From Ruegeria sediminis (lineage in GTDB: Bacteria > Pseudomonadota > Alphaproteobacteria > Rhodobacterales > Rhodobacteraceae), in assembly GCF_005938215.1 (NCBI RefSeq), contig NZ_VCPD01000002.1, positions 186,001 to 250,000 on the forward strand: 64,000 nt of DNA. The letters are read 5' to 3'. Below the pieces are notes generated by a model, which did not search any database, was not told the origin of the DNA, and saw only the letters and a program-made list of their open reading frames with translations. The translations under genes were made by a program, and so were the position numbers. Of the stretch, positions 37,082 to 47,617 are shown in pieces (the first letter of the stretch is position 1; each line of letters starts with the position of its first letter).

Positions 37082-37780
37082 TCAGTTCAGGTCCGGAGCC
37101 TTCCAGTACCTCGTGCCCGAAGCGCCGGCGGCGACGCGCCAGCCCGTCTTGTCGAGCACGAAAATGGACCGCCCGTCGATGAACCGGACGGCCTGCTCGG
37201 TCTTGTCTTCTCCGTACATGGCGCTCGATTCCGCCGTCGCGTCGAAGCCCTGGATCACGAAGACGTCGAAATCGGCCTGGGTTTCGAAAAAGATCACGAA
37301 CTGGGTTTCGAACCCGCCGATGCCGAACGCGGCGCCGACGCCGCCGGTTCCCATGTTCATGTAGGTCCGGCTGCCATCCGCCTTGGACACCGCAACACCC
37401 CGGCCGTAACCGGCCGAAACCGGAAAGACCGTCACCTTGCGTGTGTCGAACGCGGCATATCCGGCGCTGGCTTCATACACGGCGTTTGCGTCCGGGTTCT
37501 CCTCCAGCAGCTGCGACATGACCCTGCCGGCCATGGCATCCAGCTTGGCACGCGTTTCCTCGGGCGTCGCCTCGTTCCTGACTAGTTCGTTCGTGGAATC
37601 GATGGAATCTTCAACCTTGTCGACGCCGGTCCCGATCGCGTTTCCAACCGTTTCAGCGCCACGACCGACCGCTGCCGCCGCATCGTTCGCGCCTTTCTTG
37701 ATCTTGTCCAGCAGACCTTGCGCGGATGCAGGCCCGCTCAGGATCAGACAGGCAACGATGGCGGGCAGAACTCTGGTCAT
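37082..37780 (-). CDS. Exported lipid-binding SYLF-domain protein
   Basis: 232 aa with a signal peptide (MTRVLPAIVACLILSGPASA), an alanine-rich helical N-terminal part, then the SYLF/YSC84-like domain: VTVFPVSAGYGRGVAVSKAD, MGTGGVGAAFGIGGFETQFV and a C-terminal DKTGWRVAAGAS. SYLF domains bind lipids. It probably sits in the periplasm. It converges with the radical SAM gene, three bp apart. Confidence 0.82.
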   Translation of the reverse strand: MTRVLPAIVACLILSGPASAQGLLDKIKKGANDAAAAVGRGAETVGNAIGTGVDKVEDSIDSTNELVRNEATPEETRAKLDAMAGRVMSQLLEENPDANAVYEASAGYAAFDTRKVTVFPVSAGYGRGVAVSKADGSRTYMNMGTGGVGAAFGIGGFETQFVIFFETQADFDVFVIQGFDATAESSAMYGEDKTEQAVRFIDGRSIFVLDKTGWRVAAGASGTRYWKAPDLN

Positions 37781-37860
37781 GCGAACACCCCGAACGCAGA
37801 AAATCTGTGCGGGTCAACCATAGCCGACCCCGAGAAAATTGAAACACTCCGTGCGCGGGC

Positions 37861-37906
37861 AAAAAAAAGGGGCCACATCGGTCTCACACAACAATGCAAT
37901 GTGGCC
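37861..37906 (-). terminator. Rho-independent terminator of usg
   Basis: GGCCACAT and ATGTGGCC (37871-37878 and 37899-37906) form an 8-bp stem with a 20-base loop. On the minus strand it is followed by CC and eight T residues (37861-37868). It lies about 110 bp past the usg stop. Confidence 0.7.
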
Positions 37907-38016
37907 GCGTTCTTGAAAAATGACTTTCGGGCGCGTCGCGCCGGGCAATGAATGTCCACGTCCATCGCCGGAAAGAATGCAACTCCGGCCCGTGGTGAAT
38001 TGATCCTGAAATCCGC

Positions 38017-38286
38017 TCAGTTCAGCCTGAATTCCCCGACCACGTTGCGCCATTCTCCGGATGCCAGCATCTTGCGATGCGTGAACCGGACAGAGTGCAA
38101 CGGGCCTTCGATCTCGCGTTGCCAGAATTCGATGAAACTGAACAGCTTCGGGTGATCCGGCGCGATGTCGTAGTCCTGCCAGATGAAGGTGTTCAGCACG
38201 TGGATGTAATCCGGCATTCGGTAGAAGAATTCGGCCGTCGTCAGGCCATAGCCCTTGAGCATCAATTCGGTTTCGGTTTTTTTCAT
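38017..38286 (-). CDS. Usg family protein
   Basis: 89 aa from the ATG at 38286. The family signature runs through the protein: LTTAEFFYRMPDYIHVLNTF, WQDYDIAPDHPKLFSFIEFW and REIEGPLHSVR. Usg is a small alphaproteobacterial protein first noted beside trp genes in Caulobacter; its function is unknown. It is divergent from gyrA. Confidence 0.82.
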   Translation of the reverse strand: MKKTETELMLKGYGLTTAEFFYRMPDYIHVLNTFIWQDYDIAPDHPKLFSFIEFWQREIEGPLHSVRFTHRKMLASGEWRNVVGEFRLN

Positions 38287-38403
38287 GCAGACCTCCGTTT
38301 CTTGCTTCGGTCTCTCCAAGATACCACGGAATTGGTCAAACACGTACGAAAACAAAGCGTTACCCTGACGTGAATTCCGATTGCGTTGCACGGGCGCAGC
38401 TTG

Positions 38404-38432
38404 CTTGCACCTTATGTGCCGGGTCTGATAAG
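38404..38432 (+). promoter_or_regulatory. Probable gyrA promoter
   Basis: TTGCAC at 38405-38410 and GATAAG at 38427-38432, 16 bp apart (CTTGCA at 38404 gives 17), end about 45 bp before the gyrA GTG. The same -10 hexamer occurs in the rplU promoter. Confidence 0.45.
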
Positions 38433-38478
38433 GTGCCTCCACAAGATATAGACCCTGCACAAAGAACGGGCAGTTTAC

Positions 38479-41205
38479 GTGAGCGATACGCCAGAAACCC
38501 CTGAAAACGAAGACACATCACCGCCGCCGCGACCCGCGTATGACGGCCCGACCGTGTCCATCGAATCCGAGATGCGGACCTCGTATCTGGACTATGCGAT
38601 GTCGGTCATCGTCAGCCGCGCGATTCCGGACTTGCGGGACGGTCTGAAACCGGTGCATCGGCGCATCCTCTACGCGATGCACGAAACCGGCAACACGCAT
38701 GACAAACCCTACCGCAAGTCGGCCCGTCCGGTCGGTGACGTCATGGGTAAGTACCACCCGCACGGCGACTCGGCGATCTATGATGCGCTGGTGCGGATGG
38801 CGCAGGATTTCTCGATGTCGCTGCCGCTGCTCGACGGTCAGGGCAACTTCGGCTCGATGGACGGCGACAACCCGGCGGCCATGCGCTACACCGAAGTTCG
38901 CATGGACAAGCCCGCTTCGGCCCTGCTGGCGGACATCGAAAAGGAAACGGTCGATTTCCAGGACAACTACGACGGCAAGGACAAGGAACCGACCGTCCTT
39001 CCCGCCCGGTTCCCGAACATGCTGGTCAACGGCGCGGGCGGCATTGCCGTGGGCATGGCCACAAACATCCCGCCGCACAACCTGGGCGAGGTCGTGGACG
39101 CGACGCTTGCATTGATCGACGACCCGGACCTGACCAGCGAACAGCTGATCGCCTATGTTCCCGGCCCCGACTTTCCCACCGGGGGCGTCATGCTGGGCCG
39201 GTCCGGCGCGCGCAAGGCTTATCTCGAAGGGCGCGGCAGCGTCATCATCCGCGCCAAGACGCGGGTCGAAGAGTTGCGCAAGGACCGCTACGCCATCATC
39301 GTGGACGAGATCCCCTACCAAGTGAACAAGGCCGCGATGATCGAAAAGATCGCCGAAGCGGTGCGCGAAAAGCGCATCGAAGGCGTGGCCCATGTGCAGG
39401 ACGAATCCGACCGCAACGGCGTGCGCGTGGTCGTGGAACTCAAGCGCGACGCGACGCCCGAAGTGGTGCTGAACCAGCTTTACCGGTTCACCCCGATGCA
39501 GACCTCGTTCGGCTGCAACATGCTGGCGCTGAACGGCGGCCGGCCCGAGCAGTTGACGCTGCGCCGGTTCCTGACCTGCTTCATCGACTTCCGCGAAGAA
39601 GTCGTCGCCCGCCGCACCGCCTTTGACCTGCGCAAGGCGCGCGAGCGCAGCCATGTCCTGTGCGGTCTGGCCGTTGCTGTGTCGAACGTGGACGAGGTGG
39701 TCGCCACCATCCGCTCCTCCGCCGACGCCGCCGAGGCGCGCGAAAAGCTGATGACCCGCCGCTGGCCGGCCTCGGACATCGCCGCCTACATCCGGCTGAT
39801 CGACGATCCGACCCATACGATGAACGAGGACGGCACCTACAACCTGTCCGAAATCCAGGCCCGCGCAATCCTGGACCTGCGCCTGCAGCGACTGACTCAG
39901 CTGGGCGTCAAGGAAGTCACGGACGAGCTTGAAGAACTGGCGGGCAAGATCAAGGAATACCTCGAAATCCTGTCCTCGCGCGAGCGGATCATGGGCATCA
40001 TCGCCGACGAGCTGCGCGAGGTTAAGGAAAGCTTCGCCGTTCCGCGCCGTACCGAGATCGTGGACTGGTCCGGCGACATGGAGGACGAAGACCTGATCGA
40101 GCGCGAGGACATGGTGGTGACCGTGACCTCGGGCGGCTACATCAAGCGCACGCCGCTGGCCGATTTCCGCGCCCAGAAGCGCGGCGGCAAGGGCTTGTCG
40201 GGGATGCAGACCAAGGAAGAGGACGTGGTCACCACCCTCTTCGTCGCCAACACCCACACGCAGCTTCTGTTCTTCACCACCGACGGCATGGTCTACAAGC
40301 TCAAGACCTGGCGCCTGCCTCAAAGCGGGCGCACCGGCAAAGGCAAGGCGATCGTCAACATCCTGCCGATCCCGACTGGCGTTTCGATCGCCGCGATCAT
40401 GCCGGTGGATGTGGACGAGGAACATTGGGACGATCTTCAGGTCGTCTTCGCCACCAGCGCAGGCGACGTGCGCCGCAATGCGCTCAGCGATTTCACCAAC
40501 GTCAAGCGCAACGGCAAGATCGCGATGGACCTGCCCGAAGGCGTGGAGCTGGTGAATGCGCGCATCTGCTCGGAAGATGACGACGTGATGCTGGTCACGA
40601 ACTCGGGCCGCGCCATTCGGTTCCGGACCACCGATGTCCGCGTCTTCAAGGGGCGGAAATCGACCGGCGTTCGCGGCATCAGGCTGAGCAATGGCGACCG
40701 CGTGGTGTCCATGTCGGTGATCCGCCATTTCGAGGCGACCGCGGACGAACGTGCCGCCTATCTCAAGATGCGCCGTCTGATGGCCGGCGTCACGGACGAC
40801 TCCGAGGTGGAAGAAGACGAAGGCAATGCCGACAGCGTTCTGCCGCAGGAACGCTATGCCGAAATGTCGGCGGCCGAGAACCTGATCCTGACCATCACCG
40901 CCGGCGGGTCCGGCAAGCTGAGTTCGTCGCACGACTACCCCGTTCGCGGACGCGGCGGCATGGGCGTCGCGGCGATGGACAAGGCCATGCGCGGCGGCGA
41001 ACTGGTCGCTTCTTTCCCTGTCGAGATCGACGACCAGATCATGCTGGCGACCTCCAAGGGGCAATCGATCCGCGTACCTGTCGACGGCATCTCGTTCCGC
41101 TCGCGCTCGGCCGGCGGGGTCAAGGTCTTCAACACCGGCAAGGGCGAAGTGGTGGTCAGCGTCGCCTGGATCGCGGACCAGCAGGACGAAGACGAAGACG
41201 AGTAA
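38479..41205 (+). CDS. gyrA: DNA gyrase subunit A
   Basis: 908 aa from a GTG. It has the breakage-reunion domain with [20 protein letters not shown], the catalytic tyrosine in [10 protein letters not shown], and the beta-pinwheel C-terminal domain with the GyrA-box [10 protein letters not shown]. The quinolone-determining stretch [15 protein letters not shown] keeps the serine and aspartate of the sensitive form. The acidic tail (DQQDEDEDE) is normal. The subunit works with GyrB to introduce negative supercoils. Confidence 0.97.
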   Translation: MSDTPETPENEDTSPPPRPAYDGPTVSIESEMRTSYLDYAMSVIVSRAIPDLRDGLKPVHRRILYAMHETGNTHDKPYRKSARPVGDVMGKYHPHGDSAIYDALVRMAQDFSMSLPLLDGQGNFGSMDGDNPAAMRYTEVRMDKPASALLADIEKETVDFQDNYDGKDKEPTVLPARFPNMLVNGAGGIAVGMATNIPPHNLGEVVDATLALIDDPDLTSEQLIAYVPGPDFPTGGVMLGRSGARKAYLEGRGSVIIRAKTRVEELRKDRYAIIVDEIPYQVNKAAMIEKIAEAVREKRIEGVAHVQDESDRNGVRVVVELKRDATPEVVLNQLYRFTPMQTSFGCNMLALNGGRPEQLTLRRFLTCFIDFREEVVARRTAFDLRKARERSHVLCGLAVAVSNVDEVVATIRSSADAAEAREKLMTRRWPASDIAAYIRLIDDPTHTMNEDGTYNLSEIQARAILDLRLQRLTQLGVKEVTDELEELAGKIKEYLEILSSRERIMGIIADELREVKESFAVPRRTEIVDWSGDMEDEDLIEREDMVVTVTSGGYIKRTPLADFRAQKRGGKGLSGMQTKEEDVVTTLFVANTHTQLLFFTTDGMVYKLKTWRLPQSGRTGKGKAIVNILPIPTGVSIAAIMPVDVDEEHWDDLQVVFATSAGDVRRNALSDFTNVKRNGKIAMDLPEGVELVNARICSEDDDVMLVTNSGRAIRFRTTDVRVFKGRKSTGVRGIRLSNGDRVVSMSVIRHFEATADERAAYLKMRRLMAGVTDDSEVEEDEGNADSVLPQERYAEMSAAENLILTITAGGSGKLSSSHDYPVRGRGGMGVAAMDKAMRGGELVASFPVEIDDQIMLATSKGQSIRVPVDGISFRSRSAGGVKVFNTGKGEVVVSVAWIADQQDEDEDE

Positions 41206-41237
41206 GCACCCGTCCTTTGGAACCTGCCAAACCAAAC

Positions 41238-41268
41238 GGGGCTTCTGCGTGACATGCGCAGAAGCCCC
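41238..41268 (+). terminator. gyrA terminator hairpin
   Basis: A perfect 12-bp stem (41238-41249 with 41257-41268) with a seven-base loop starts 33 bp after the gyrA stop. There is no T-run on the plus strand. The convergent DUF4396 gene ends at 41302, so the hairpin may act on both transcripts. Confidence 0.6.
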
Positions 41269-41301
41269 TGACCGTTCCAGGGCTGGCCACCGCAGCCGAA
41301 A

Positions 41302-42159
41302 TCAGAATTCGATCGGCACGAACCGAGAGGTCAGCCAAAGCGCCGCGATCAGAATGGCGTAAGTTCCCATCACCCAACCCAGCATCCGCGGGGTCGAAAG
41401 CGTGTTCATTTCCATCATCTTGTGCCCACTCATGTCATCACCCATGGGTTTGTCGGAATGGTCGGGACCTTCAGGTGATTCATGGCCCAAAGCCGGTGCA
41501 GGCCCATCGGCCCCCGGCAGGGACATGCAGCCATGCTTTAGGTGATTTGCGACCAGCCACCAGTTCATGGGAAAGGCGATCACGGCGCCCACGACCGTCG
41601 CCAGGCTCATCCGGAACCAGAAAGCCGGGGTCAGCGGGTTCTCGGAACCGGGCCATGCCGCCGACAGCAGGACCATCGTCGGGATCATCCCCGTCATGAC
41701 CATGTTCATCGACACCGTCTCGGCAAAAACCGTCTTGCGCACGGCCTGGGCATAGCTTCCGAACATGGGCAACATCATCAGCGCCTGAAAGATGAACAGC
41801 CCCGAGATGAAACCAAAGCTGTATTCGACGACGATGTCCCACCCGTTTGGCAGGGCCATGGAATACACCAACACAGCCGCGACGATGATGCCCGTCGCGT
41901 CTCCGGCGACGCAGTGCATTTCGCTGTTCACGCCCTGTTTCCAGGTGGCCTTGGTGAATTGATCATGCCCGCCGGGAAACGGTCTGCGACAGGCCATCAG
42001 GTAAAAGAACAACCCGACCGGTCCAGTGTAGAGCGTGACCAGTATCCACGCCGCGCGCTGCACCCAGCTTGTGACGCCGTTCGACACCGAGTCCCAGACC
42101 ACGAACAGGACGCTGGCGCCTGTCAGCAGAAACCACACAAGCATCGCGCCTTCCAGCAT
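41302..42159 (-). CDS. DUF4396 multi-pass membrane protein
   Basis: 285 aa with about six hydrophobic helices and a cytoplasm- or periplasm-facing histidine/methionine-rich loop (GHESPEGPDHSDKPMGDDMS, then GHKMMEM). The pattern fits DUF4396. The His/Met loop hints at copper or another soft metal, which is inference. The gene stands alone. Confidence 0.75.
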   Translation of the reverse strand: MLEGAMLVWFLLTGASVLFVVWDSVSNGVTSWVQRAAWILVTLYTGPVGLFFYLMACRRPFPGGHDQFTKATWKQGVNSEMHCVAGDATGIIVAAVLVYSMALPNGWDIVVEYSFGFISGLFIFQALMMLPMFGSYAQAVRKTVFAETVSMNMVMTGMIPTMVLLSAAWPGSENPLTPAFWFRMSLATVVGAVIAFPMNWWLVANHLKHGCMSLPGADGPAPALGHESPEGPDHSDKPMGDDMSGHKMMEMNTLSTPRMLGWVMGTYAILIAALWLTSRFVPIEF

Positions 42160-42268
42160 CGATCCTACCCCGCACTGACCTTTCGGTCATGCGACGATAC
42201 CACGACATGCCGGAAACCGCATATCGCTGCAGCCCGGCAAGCGGTTTGTCCGACCGGGGCGCTTGGCC

Positions 42269-43738
42269 CTACAGCCCGTACAGCCCGCCGAACTTGTCCT
42301 CCAGGTATTGCAGCAGGGGCTCCGGCCCCGGCTCCTGGCCGCTGGCGCGCTTGATCACATCCCTGGGCGCGAACAGCCCGCCGTGACGCTGCAGATTCTC
42401 GCGCAGCCAGCCGGTCGCCCGCGAGGTGTCGCCCTGGACCAGTTGCGGGTCCAGATCCGGCACCGCGCCCCGCAGCGCCTCGTGCAGGCACCCGGCATAG
42501 ACGTTGCCCAGCGAATAGGTCGGGAAATAACCGAACAGCCCCACCGACCAGTGAACGTCCTGCAGGCACCCGTTCGACGGCTTGTCCACCGCATAGCCGA
42601 AATCAGCCGCGAAACGGTCGTTCCAAGCGGCCTCCAGATCGGCCACCTGCAGATCGCCCCGCATCAGCGCGCGTTCAAGATCGAAGCGCAGCATGATGTG
42701 CAGGTTGTACTGCACCTCGTCGGCCTCGGTCCGGATGTAGCCTTTGTCGACACGGTTCACGGCGGAATAGAACTCGTCAGCATTTGCGATCCCGAAATCA
42801 CCGAATACCTCGGTCATCTGGTCGAACAGCCAGCGGGTAAAGGCGCGCGACCGGCCAAGCTGGTTTTCGTATATCCGGCTCTGGCTTTCATGCACACCCA
42901 TCGACACGCCCTGGCCCAGCGGCGTCAGCGCGTAACCGGGGTCGATCCCCTGTTCATAGGCGGCGTGGCCGACCTCGTGGATGGTCGAGTAAAAACAGTT
43001 GAACGGGTCGGTCTCGCTGGTCCGCGTGGTGATCCGCACGTCCGACCCGCTGCCCGAGCTGAACGGATGCACCGCCTTGTCCACCCGGCCGCGATCCATG
43101 TCGTAGCCGAACGCCACCGCAAGCTTGTGCGACAGGCGCAGCTGATCGCTTTCGGCGAACCGTCCGGATACCGCCTTGGGCATGGGCCTGTCCAGGACTG
43201 CACCGCGCAACTCGACCAGCCGTGGGCGCATCGTGTCGAAGATTTCCGCGATCTGCGCGCTGGTCGTGTGCGGCTCGTAATCCTCGACCATCGCATCATA
43301 GATGTCGCCGCCCCGGGCCAGCGCCGCGCCCTCCTCGCGCTTCAACGCAACAACCTCTTCAAGAACGGGCAGAAACGCCGCGACATCCTCGTCGGCGCGG
43401 GCTTGCGCCCATTTCCCCTGCGCTTCCGAGGTCACGCGGGCGATTGCCTTGGCCAGATCGGCAGGGACCTTGATCGTCCGGTCATAGGCGCGGCGAATTT
43501 CGCGTAGTTGCGCCGCCCCCACCTCGCAGGGCGCCTCGGCCCGCTCCAGCCAATCCGCGACGCGCGGGTCCGAGCGGCGGGAATGCAGCACCGCCTCGAT
43601 CGCGGCCATCTCTTCGCCGCGCTGCCGGGCCGCACCGCGCGGCATCACGGTTTCCTGGTCCCAGCCCAGTCGCCCGGCGATCTGCGCCAGTGCGGTGGTT
43701 TCGCGCTGAAAGGCCATCAATTCGTCAAAGGCGGTCAT
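42269..43738 (-). CDS. M32 family carboxypeptidase
   Basis: 489 aa. The zinc motif HEVGHAAYEQG (HEXXH) is preceded by DPFNCFYSTI and followed by GVHESQSRIYENQLGR, the M32 (Taq/Pfu carboxypeptidase) signatures. It removes C-terminal residues from peptides in the cytoplasm. It lies 6 bp downstream of ctaA, likely co-transcribed. Confidence 0.93.
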   Translation of the reverse strand: MTAFDELMAFQRETTALAQIAGRLGWDQETVMPRGAARQRGEEMAAIEAVLHSRRSDPRVADWLERAEAPCEVGAAQLREIRRAYDRTIKVPADLAKAIARVTSEAQGKWAQARADEDVAAFLPVLEEVVALKREEGAALARGGDIYDAMVEDYEPHTTSAQIAEIFDTMRPRLVELRGAVLDRPMPKAVSGRFAESDQLRLSHKLAVAFGYDMDRGRVDKAVHPFSSGSGSDVRITTRTSETDPFNCFYSTIHEVGHAAYEQGIDPGYALTPLGQGVSMGVHESQSRIYENQLGRSRAFTRWLFDQMTEVFGDFGIANADEFYSAVNRVDKGYIRTEADEVQYNLHIMLRFDLERALMRGDLQVADLEAAWNDRFAADFGYAVDKPSNGCLQDVHWSVGLFGYFPTYSLGNVYAGCLHEALRGAVPDLDPQLVQGDTSRATGWLRENLQRHGGLFAPRDVIKRASGQEPGPEPLLQYLEDKFGGLYGL

Positions 43739-43744
43739 CGTGCG

Positions 43745-44890
43745 TCAGGCTCCACGAAGTGAGGTTGCGATCGGATAGGCGGTCAGGAAGCGGGCGCGCA
43801 GGATCAAGGTCCATAGCACGATCGCCAGCAACTGGTGCAAAATGGCGATCTGCCACGGGGCCCCGTAGACGACGGTCACGATACCCAGAACCACCTGCAA
43901 GAGAAGCGCCGCGAACACGGCGTTGAAGGCGAAGCGGGTCTGGGGATGCGCGCTGTTGCGCCCGCGCAGCCAGACCACGACGCCGAAAATCAACAACAGG
44001 TATCCCGCGCAGCGATGGATGAACTGAACCAGCCCGGGACTTTCGAAGAAGTTGCGCCACATCGGCTCAAGCACCGTGGCGTCAGGCGGCAGCAGTTGCC
44101 CGCCGATCAGCGGCCAGTCGGTATAAGACCGGCCCGCATCGATACCGGCCACCATCGCGCCGATCAGGATCTGCAGAAAGGCAAAATGCATCAGCCCCGT
44201 CGAAAGCGAGAAAAGCCTGGCCTCCTTCGCCCGCCGCGCCTGCATCAGGTCCCTCTCGTCGCGGCCAAGCATGTAGATGTACCAGGCCAGGAAACCCAGG
44301 ATCACGAAGGCCAGCCCCAGATGCACGGCAAGCCGGTAGCTGGCGACCGAGGTCATGCCCTCGCCCTGCGTCACGCCCGAGGCGACCATCCACCATCCCA
44401 CGGCGCCCTGGACCCCGCCCAGAACGCCGGGCAGCAGCAGGCGGCCGGTCCAGCCGGCAGGTATCCGGCGCGCAACCAGAAAACCGACGAAGCCGATCGC
44501 CCAGACCAGGCCGATCACCCGGCCAAGCTGACGATGCCCCCATTCCCACCAGTAGATCTCCTTGAAATCGTCCAGTTCCATCCACTGGTTCTGGATGCGC
44601 CACTGGTCGATCTGCTTGTACTTGTCGAATTCGGCCTGCCATTCGGCCTCGTTCATCGGCGGGACGGCCCCGGTGATCGGACGCCACTCGGTGATCGACA
44701 GTCCGCTGTCGGTCAGCCGGGTCAGGCCGCCGACGACGATCATGGCGACCACCATGGCGAACAGCAGCATCAACCAGATGCGGATGCCGCGCCGAGCGCC
44801 GCCGCGGCCGCGGTCGATCAGGCCGGGCTGGGCCGCCGACTGTTTCTGGTCATCCGAGACTTCCTCAAAGATGCTGCGCTTGCCGCTCAT
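43745..44890 (-). CDS. ctaA: Heme A synthase
   Basis: 381 aa from the ATG at 44890 (GAGGATG upstream; the frame extends to 44920). Eight hydrophobic helices with GGLTRLTDSGLSITEW, EWGHRQLGRVIG, HLGLAFVILGF and FIHRCAGYLLLI, whose histidines bind heme. It is type 2 (alphaproteobacterial) CtaA, converting heme O to heme A for cytochrome c oxidase. No ctaB or cox genes are nearby. Confidence 0.93.
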   Translation of the reverse strand: MSGKRSIFEEVSDDQKQSAAQPGLIDRGRGGARRGIRIWLMLLFAMVVAMIVVGGLTRLTDSGLSITEWRPITGAVPPMNEAEWQAEFDKYKQIDQWRIQNQWMELDDFKEIYWWEWGHRQLGRVIGLVWAIGFVGFLVARRIPAGWTGRLLLPGVLGGVQGAVGWWMVASGVTQGEGMTSVASYRLAVHLGLAFVILGFLAWYIYMLGRDERDLMQARRAKEARLFSLSTGLMHFAFLQILIGAMVAGIDAGRSYTDWPLIGGQLLPPDATVLEPMWRNFFESPGLVQFIHRCAGYLLLIFGVVVWLRGRNSAHPQTRFAFNAVFAALLLQVVLGIVTVVYGAPWQIAILHQLLAIVLWTLILRARFLTAYPIATSLRGA

Positions 44891-44950
44891 GTCATCCTCA
44901 TGCCGTTCAGTTTCCCGCAAGCTAAGGCGGCCACCCGCCCGCGTCCAGCT

Positions 44951-45694
44951 TCAGCCCTTTTCCTTCCAGCGGACCATCTGCCGCATGATCCCGTGCAGCA
45001 TCTGGACATCCGCGCGGGTCATCCGCATCCGGGACCACAGGTTGCGCAGGTTCACCTTCATGCCCTCCGCCTTTTCCGGAGGATAGAAGAACCCGGCCGC
45101 GTCCAGCCGTTCCTCGTAATGCTCCACCAGCTTCTCGACTTCCAGCCCCGTGGCCCAGTCTCCCTTGCCCAGGTCGGTCGCTTCATGAACCACGTCACCG
45201 GTCTGGCGCATCCACTCATACGCGGTCAGCAGCACGCATTGCGCGAGGTTCAGCGAGGCGTATTCCGGGTTCACCGGAACCGAGATGATGGCATTGGCCT
45301 TGGCGATATCCTCGTTCTCAAGACCGGCGCGCTCGGGCCCGAACAGAACCGCGACCTTCTCGCCCGCCGCGACCATCTCGGCCGCGATCTGCATGGCGCG
45401 TTCGGGGCTGTAGACCGGCTTGGTCATGCCGCGCGGACGCGCGGTGGTGGCAAAGGAAAAGGTCCGGTCCGACAGCGCGCCTTCGAGGTCGTCGAACAGC
45501 TGCGCCTCGTCCAGCAGCCGCCCTGCGCCGCTCGACATCGCGACCGCCTTGGGGTTCGGCCAGCCGTCGCGCGGCGCGACGATCCGCATCCGGTCCAGGC
45601 CGAAATTCCACATGGCGCGCGCGGCGGCGCCGATGTTCTCGCCCATCTGCGGGCGCACGAGCACGAAGGATGGCTGAAGTCTGTCGCTGGGCAT
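44951..45694 (-). CDS. trmJ: tRNA/rRNA methyltransferase, TrmJ-like
   Basis: 247 aa from the ATG at 45694. It is a SPOUT-fold TrmH/TrmJ protein with VRPQMGENIGAAARAMWNFG, then the SAM-knot motifs LFGPERAGLENEDI and VPVNPEYASLNLAQCVLLTA. The C-terminal helical extension fits TrmJ, which 2'-O-methylates position 32 of tRNAs. A related rRNA methyltransferase is possible. Confidence 0.85.
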   Translation of the reverse strand: MPSDRLQPSFVLVRPQMGENIGAAARAMWNFGLDRMRIVAPRDGWPNPKAVAMSSGAGRLLDEAQLFDDLEGALSDRTFSFATTARPRGMTKPVYSPERAMQIAAEMVAAGEKVAVLFGPERAGLENEDIAKANAIISVPVNPEYASLNLAQCVLLTAYEWMRQTGDVVHEATDLGKGDWATGLEVEKLVEHYEERLDAAGFFYPPEKAEGMKVNLRNLWSRMRMTRADVQMLHGIMRQMVRWKEKG

Positions 45695-45851
45695 GGTCTT
45701 CTCCGAAATCCCGCCTGCTGTAATCCCGACATCCGGACAGGGCAAGCCACCCCTGCCCCTTCGGTTTGCAATTCCCGCAACGTCCGGCATAAAAGATTGC
45801 TTCCAGCACGCAATCCGCTAAACCGCGCCAAGGAAATCGAAGGACGCGCCG

Positions 45852-46472
45852 ATGGACACTCCCGAGCAGCCGCAGATCTATCTCATCACCCCGCCGGCGA
45901 TCTCGCTGGCCTCTTTCCCCGATCGGCTCGCCCGCGTTGTTGACGGAGCCGAGATCGCCTGCATCCGCCTGGCCCTGGCCGGCAAGGACGAGGATCAGAT
46001 CGCGCGCGCGGCCGATGCCTGCCGCGAAGTCGCCCATGCCAGGGACGTCGCGCTGGTCATCTCGAACCATGTGCTTCTGGCGCAGCGCCTCGGGCTGGAT
46101 GGCGTCCACCTGGACGATGCCGCGCGGTCCGTGCGCGCCGCCCGAAAGGAGCTTGGCCCGGACGCGGTCGTCGGCAGTTTCTGCGGCACCTCGCGCCATG
46201 ACGGCATGACCGCCGGCGAGGCCGGGGCCGATTACGTGGCCTTCGGCCCGGTGGGGCAATCCTCGCTGGGCGACGGTTCCTTCGCGGATCCGGACCTGTT
46301 TCAATGGTGGTCCGAGATGATCGAGGTTCCCGTCGTCGCCGAGGGCGGCCTGACCGACGAAATCGTCCGCACCCTTGCCCCGCACACGGATTTCTTCGGC
46401 ATCGGAGACGAGATCTGGTCGGCCGAGGATCCGCTGGCCAGCCTCAATACGCTCATCGCCGCGATGGGCTAG
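45852..46472 (+). CDS. thiE: Thiamine phosphate synthase
   Basis: 206 aa TIM barrel with DVALVISNHVLLAQRLGLDG, GVHLDDAARSV, GSFCGTSRHD and ADYVAFGPVG. ThiE joins the pyrimidine and thiazole halves of thiamine. It is a stand-alone copy, slightly divergent from textbook ThiE (GVHLDD rather than GVHLGQ), so a ThiE-like TenI role is possible. The stop overlaps that of the convergent HupE gene. Confidence 0.8.
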   Translation: MDTPEQPQIYLITPPAISLASFPDRLARVVDGAEIACIRLALAGKDEDQIARAADACREVAHARDVALVISNHVLLAQRLGLDGVHLDDAARSVRAARKELGPDAVVGSFCGTSRHDGMTAGEAGADYVAFGPVGQSSLGDGSFADPDLFQWWSEMIEVPVVAEGGLTDEIVRTLAPHTDFFGIGDEIWSAEDPLASLNTLIAAMG

Positions 46473-47617
46473 ACCGACAGGTAGGGCTGCGCCAGAAGGT
46501 ATCCCCCGACCAGCGCGATGACCAGCGAGGCCGGAATGGCGATCCGGCCCCGGTACCAGGGTTTCCGGCGGAACCACAGCGCGGTCGCAAGATAGGCCAC
46601 GACGACAACCGCCAGAAGGCCGAGTTCGATCCCCAGATAATATCCGCCCATTGCGCTCAGCAACTGGACCGGCGGCAGCCCGATCCCGTCCAGCACATGC
46701 GCCAGGGCCAGCCCGTGGAAGATCCCGAACAGCAAGACCAGGATCAGCCGCCACGGATGCAGCCGCCTGAAGAACACGTTTTCCGCGGCGATCAGCACGA
46801 TCGATGCCGCGACCATCGGCGGCACGATCCCGGCCGGCACTTCGACCAGCGCCAGCGTCTTCGCCGCCATCCCGACCGCGACGCCCAGCGACAAGGTTGC
46901 GAACTGCTGAACCAGCGGGCGCGTTCGATGCGACAGAAAGAAGATCCCCAGCATGAACAGGATCTGCTCGGTGCCCCGCGGCAGGATCTGTTCAAACCCG
47001 GTCGGGACATAGGCTTCGAACGTCTCCCAAGGGCCAAGCGAGGCGCCCCCGGCCAAAGGGATCGGCGGGCTGATCTCGCCTCCGCGCAGATAGCCGGTAT
47101 AGGGCGCCTGCACGCCCTGTTGCCGCAGCACCAGTGCCCCGGCCCCGACCGGCCAGGTCAGTCGAAGGCTGCGCGCGCCCGGCGGCAGATCGGCAGTCAG
47201 CAGCATGACCGACTTGCGCGGCGCATCCGTGCTGCCGACCACCGGGATCCGCACGCCCTCGTATGACAGATCCAGCGGCCCGCCCGCCTCGGCCTGAATG
47301 CCCTTGATCCACTCCGGAAAGAACTCCCGCACTCGCGGCTCAAGCTGTGCCGCCGCCATCCCGCGCAGGGTTTCGTACCGTTCCGAAACATTCGATTCCC
47401 TCGTGTCGGCCAGTCCGTCCAGTTCGACGCCGGCCACGAAGGCTTCGACATTTATCCGCAACTCAAGGAACAACTGCCCCTTCTCGACGCGGAAATCCGC
47501 CACGGTCGGGGTCACGCCATGGGCGGCTGGCCGATCAGGCAGGGCGCAAAGGGCGAACAGCAGAAACAGCCCCAGGACGATCCGAGTCAGACCAGCCGCC
47601 CCGCGCAATCCAACCAT
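46469..47617 (-). CDS. HupE/UreJ family membrane protein
   Basis: 382 aa from the ATG at 47617. A signal-like N-terminus leads to an exported beta-rich half of about 190 residues. Six helices follow, with the HupE/UreJ features GTEQILFMLGIFFL, AAENVFFRRLHPWRL and FGIFHGLALAHVL. Classical HupE/UreJ are nickel or cobalt permeases; long forms with an exported domain are common but unproven. No hydrogenase or urease genes are nearby. Confidence 0.75.
   Translation of the reverse strand: MVGLRGAAGLTRIVLGLFLLFALCALPDRPAAHGVTPTVADFRVEKGQLFLELRINVEAFVAGVELDGLADTRESNVSERYETLRGMAAAQLEPRVREFFPEWIKGIQAEAGGPLDLSYEGVRIPVVGSTDAPRKSVMLLTADLPPGARSLRLTWPVGAGALVLRQQGVQAPYTGYLRGGEISPPIPLAGGASLGPWETFEAYVPTGFEQILPRGTEQILFMLGIFFLSHRTRPLVQQFATLSLGVAVGMAAKTLALVEVPAGIVPPMVAASIVLIAAENVFFRRLHPWRLILVLLFGIFHGLALAHVLDGIGLPPVQLLSAMGGYYLGIELGLLAVVVVAYLATALWFRRKPWYRGRIAIPASLVIALVGGYLLAQPYLSV

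Noticed and set aside
38518-41235. 905-aa open frame antisense to gyrA
   Set aside because: GC-rich codon bias leaves the opposite strand open. The plus-strand gene is unmistakable GyrA and the antisense product matches nothing.
43835-45943. 702-aa plus-strand frame across ctaA and trmJ
   Set aside because: It spans two well-supported minus-strand genes and has a His/Arg/Pro-rich shadow composition.
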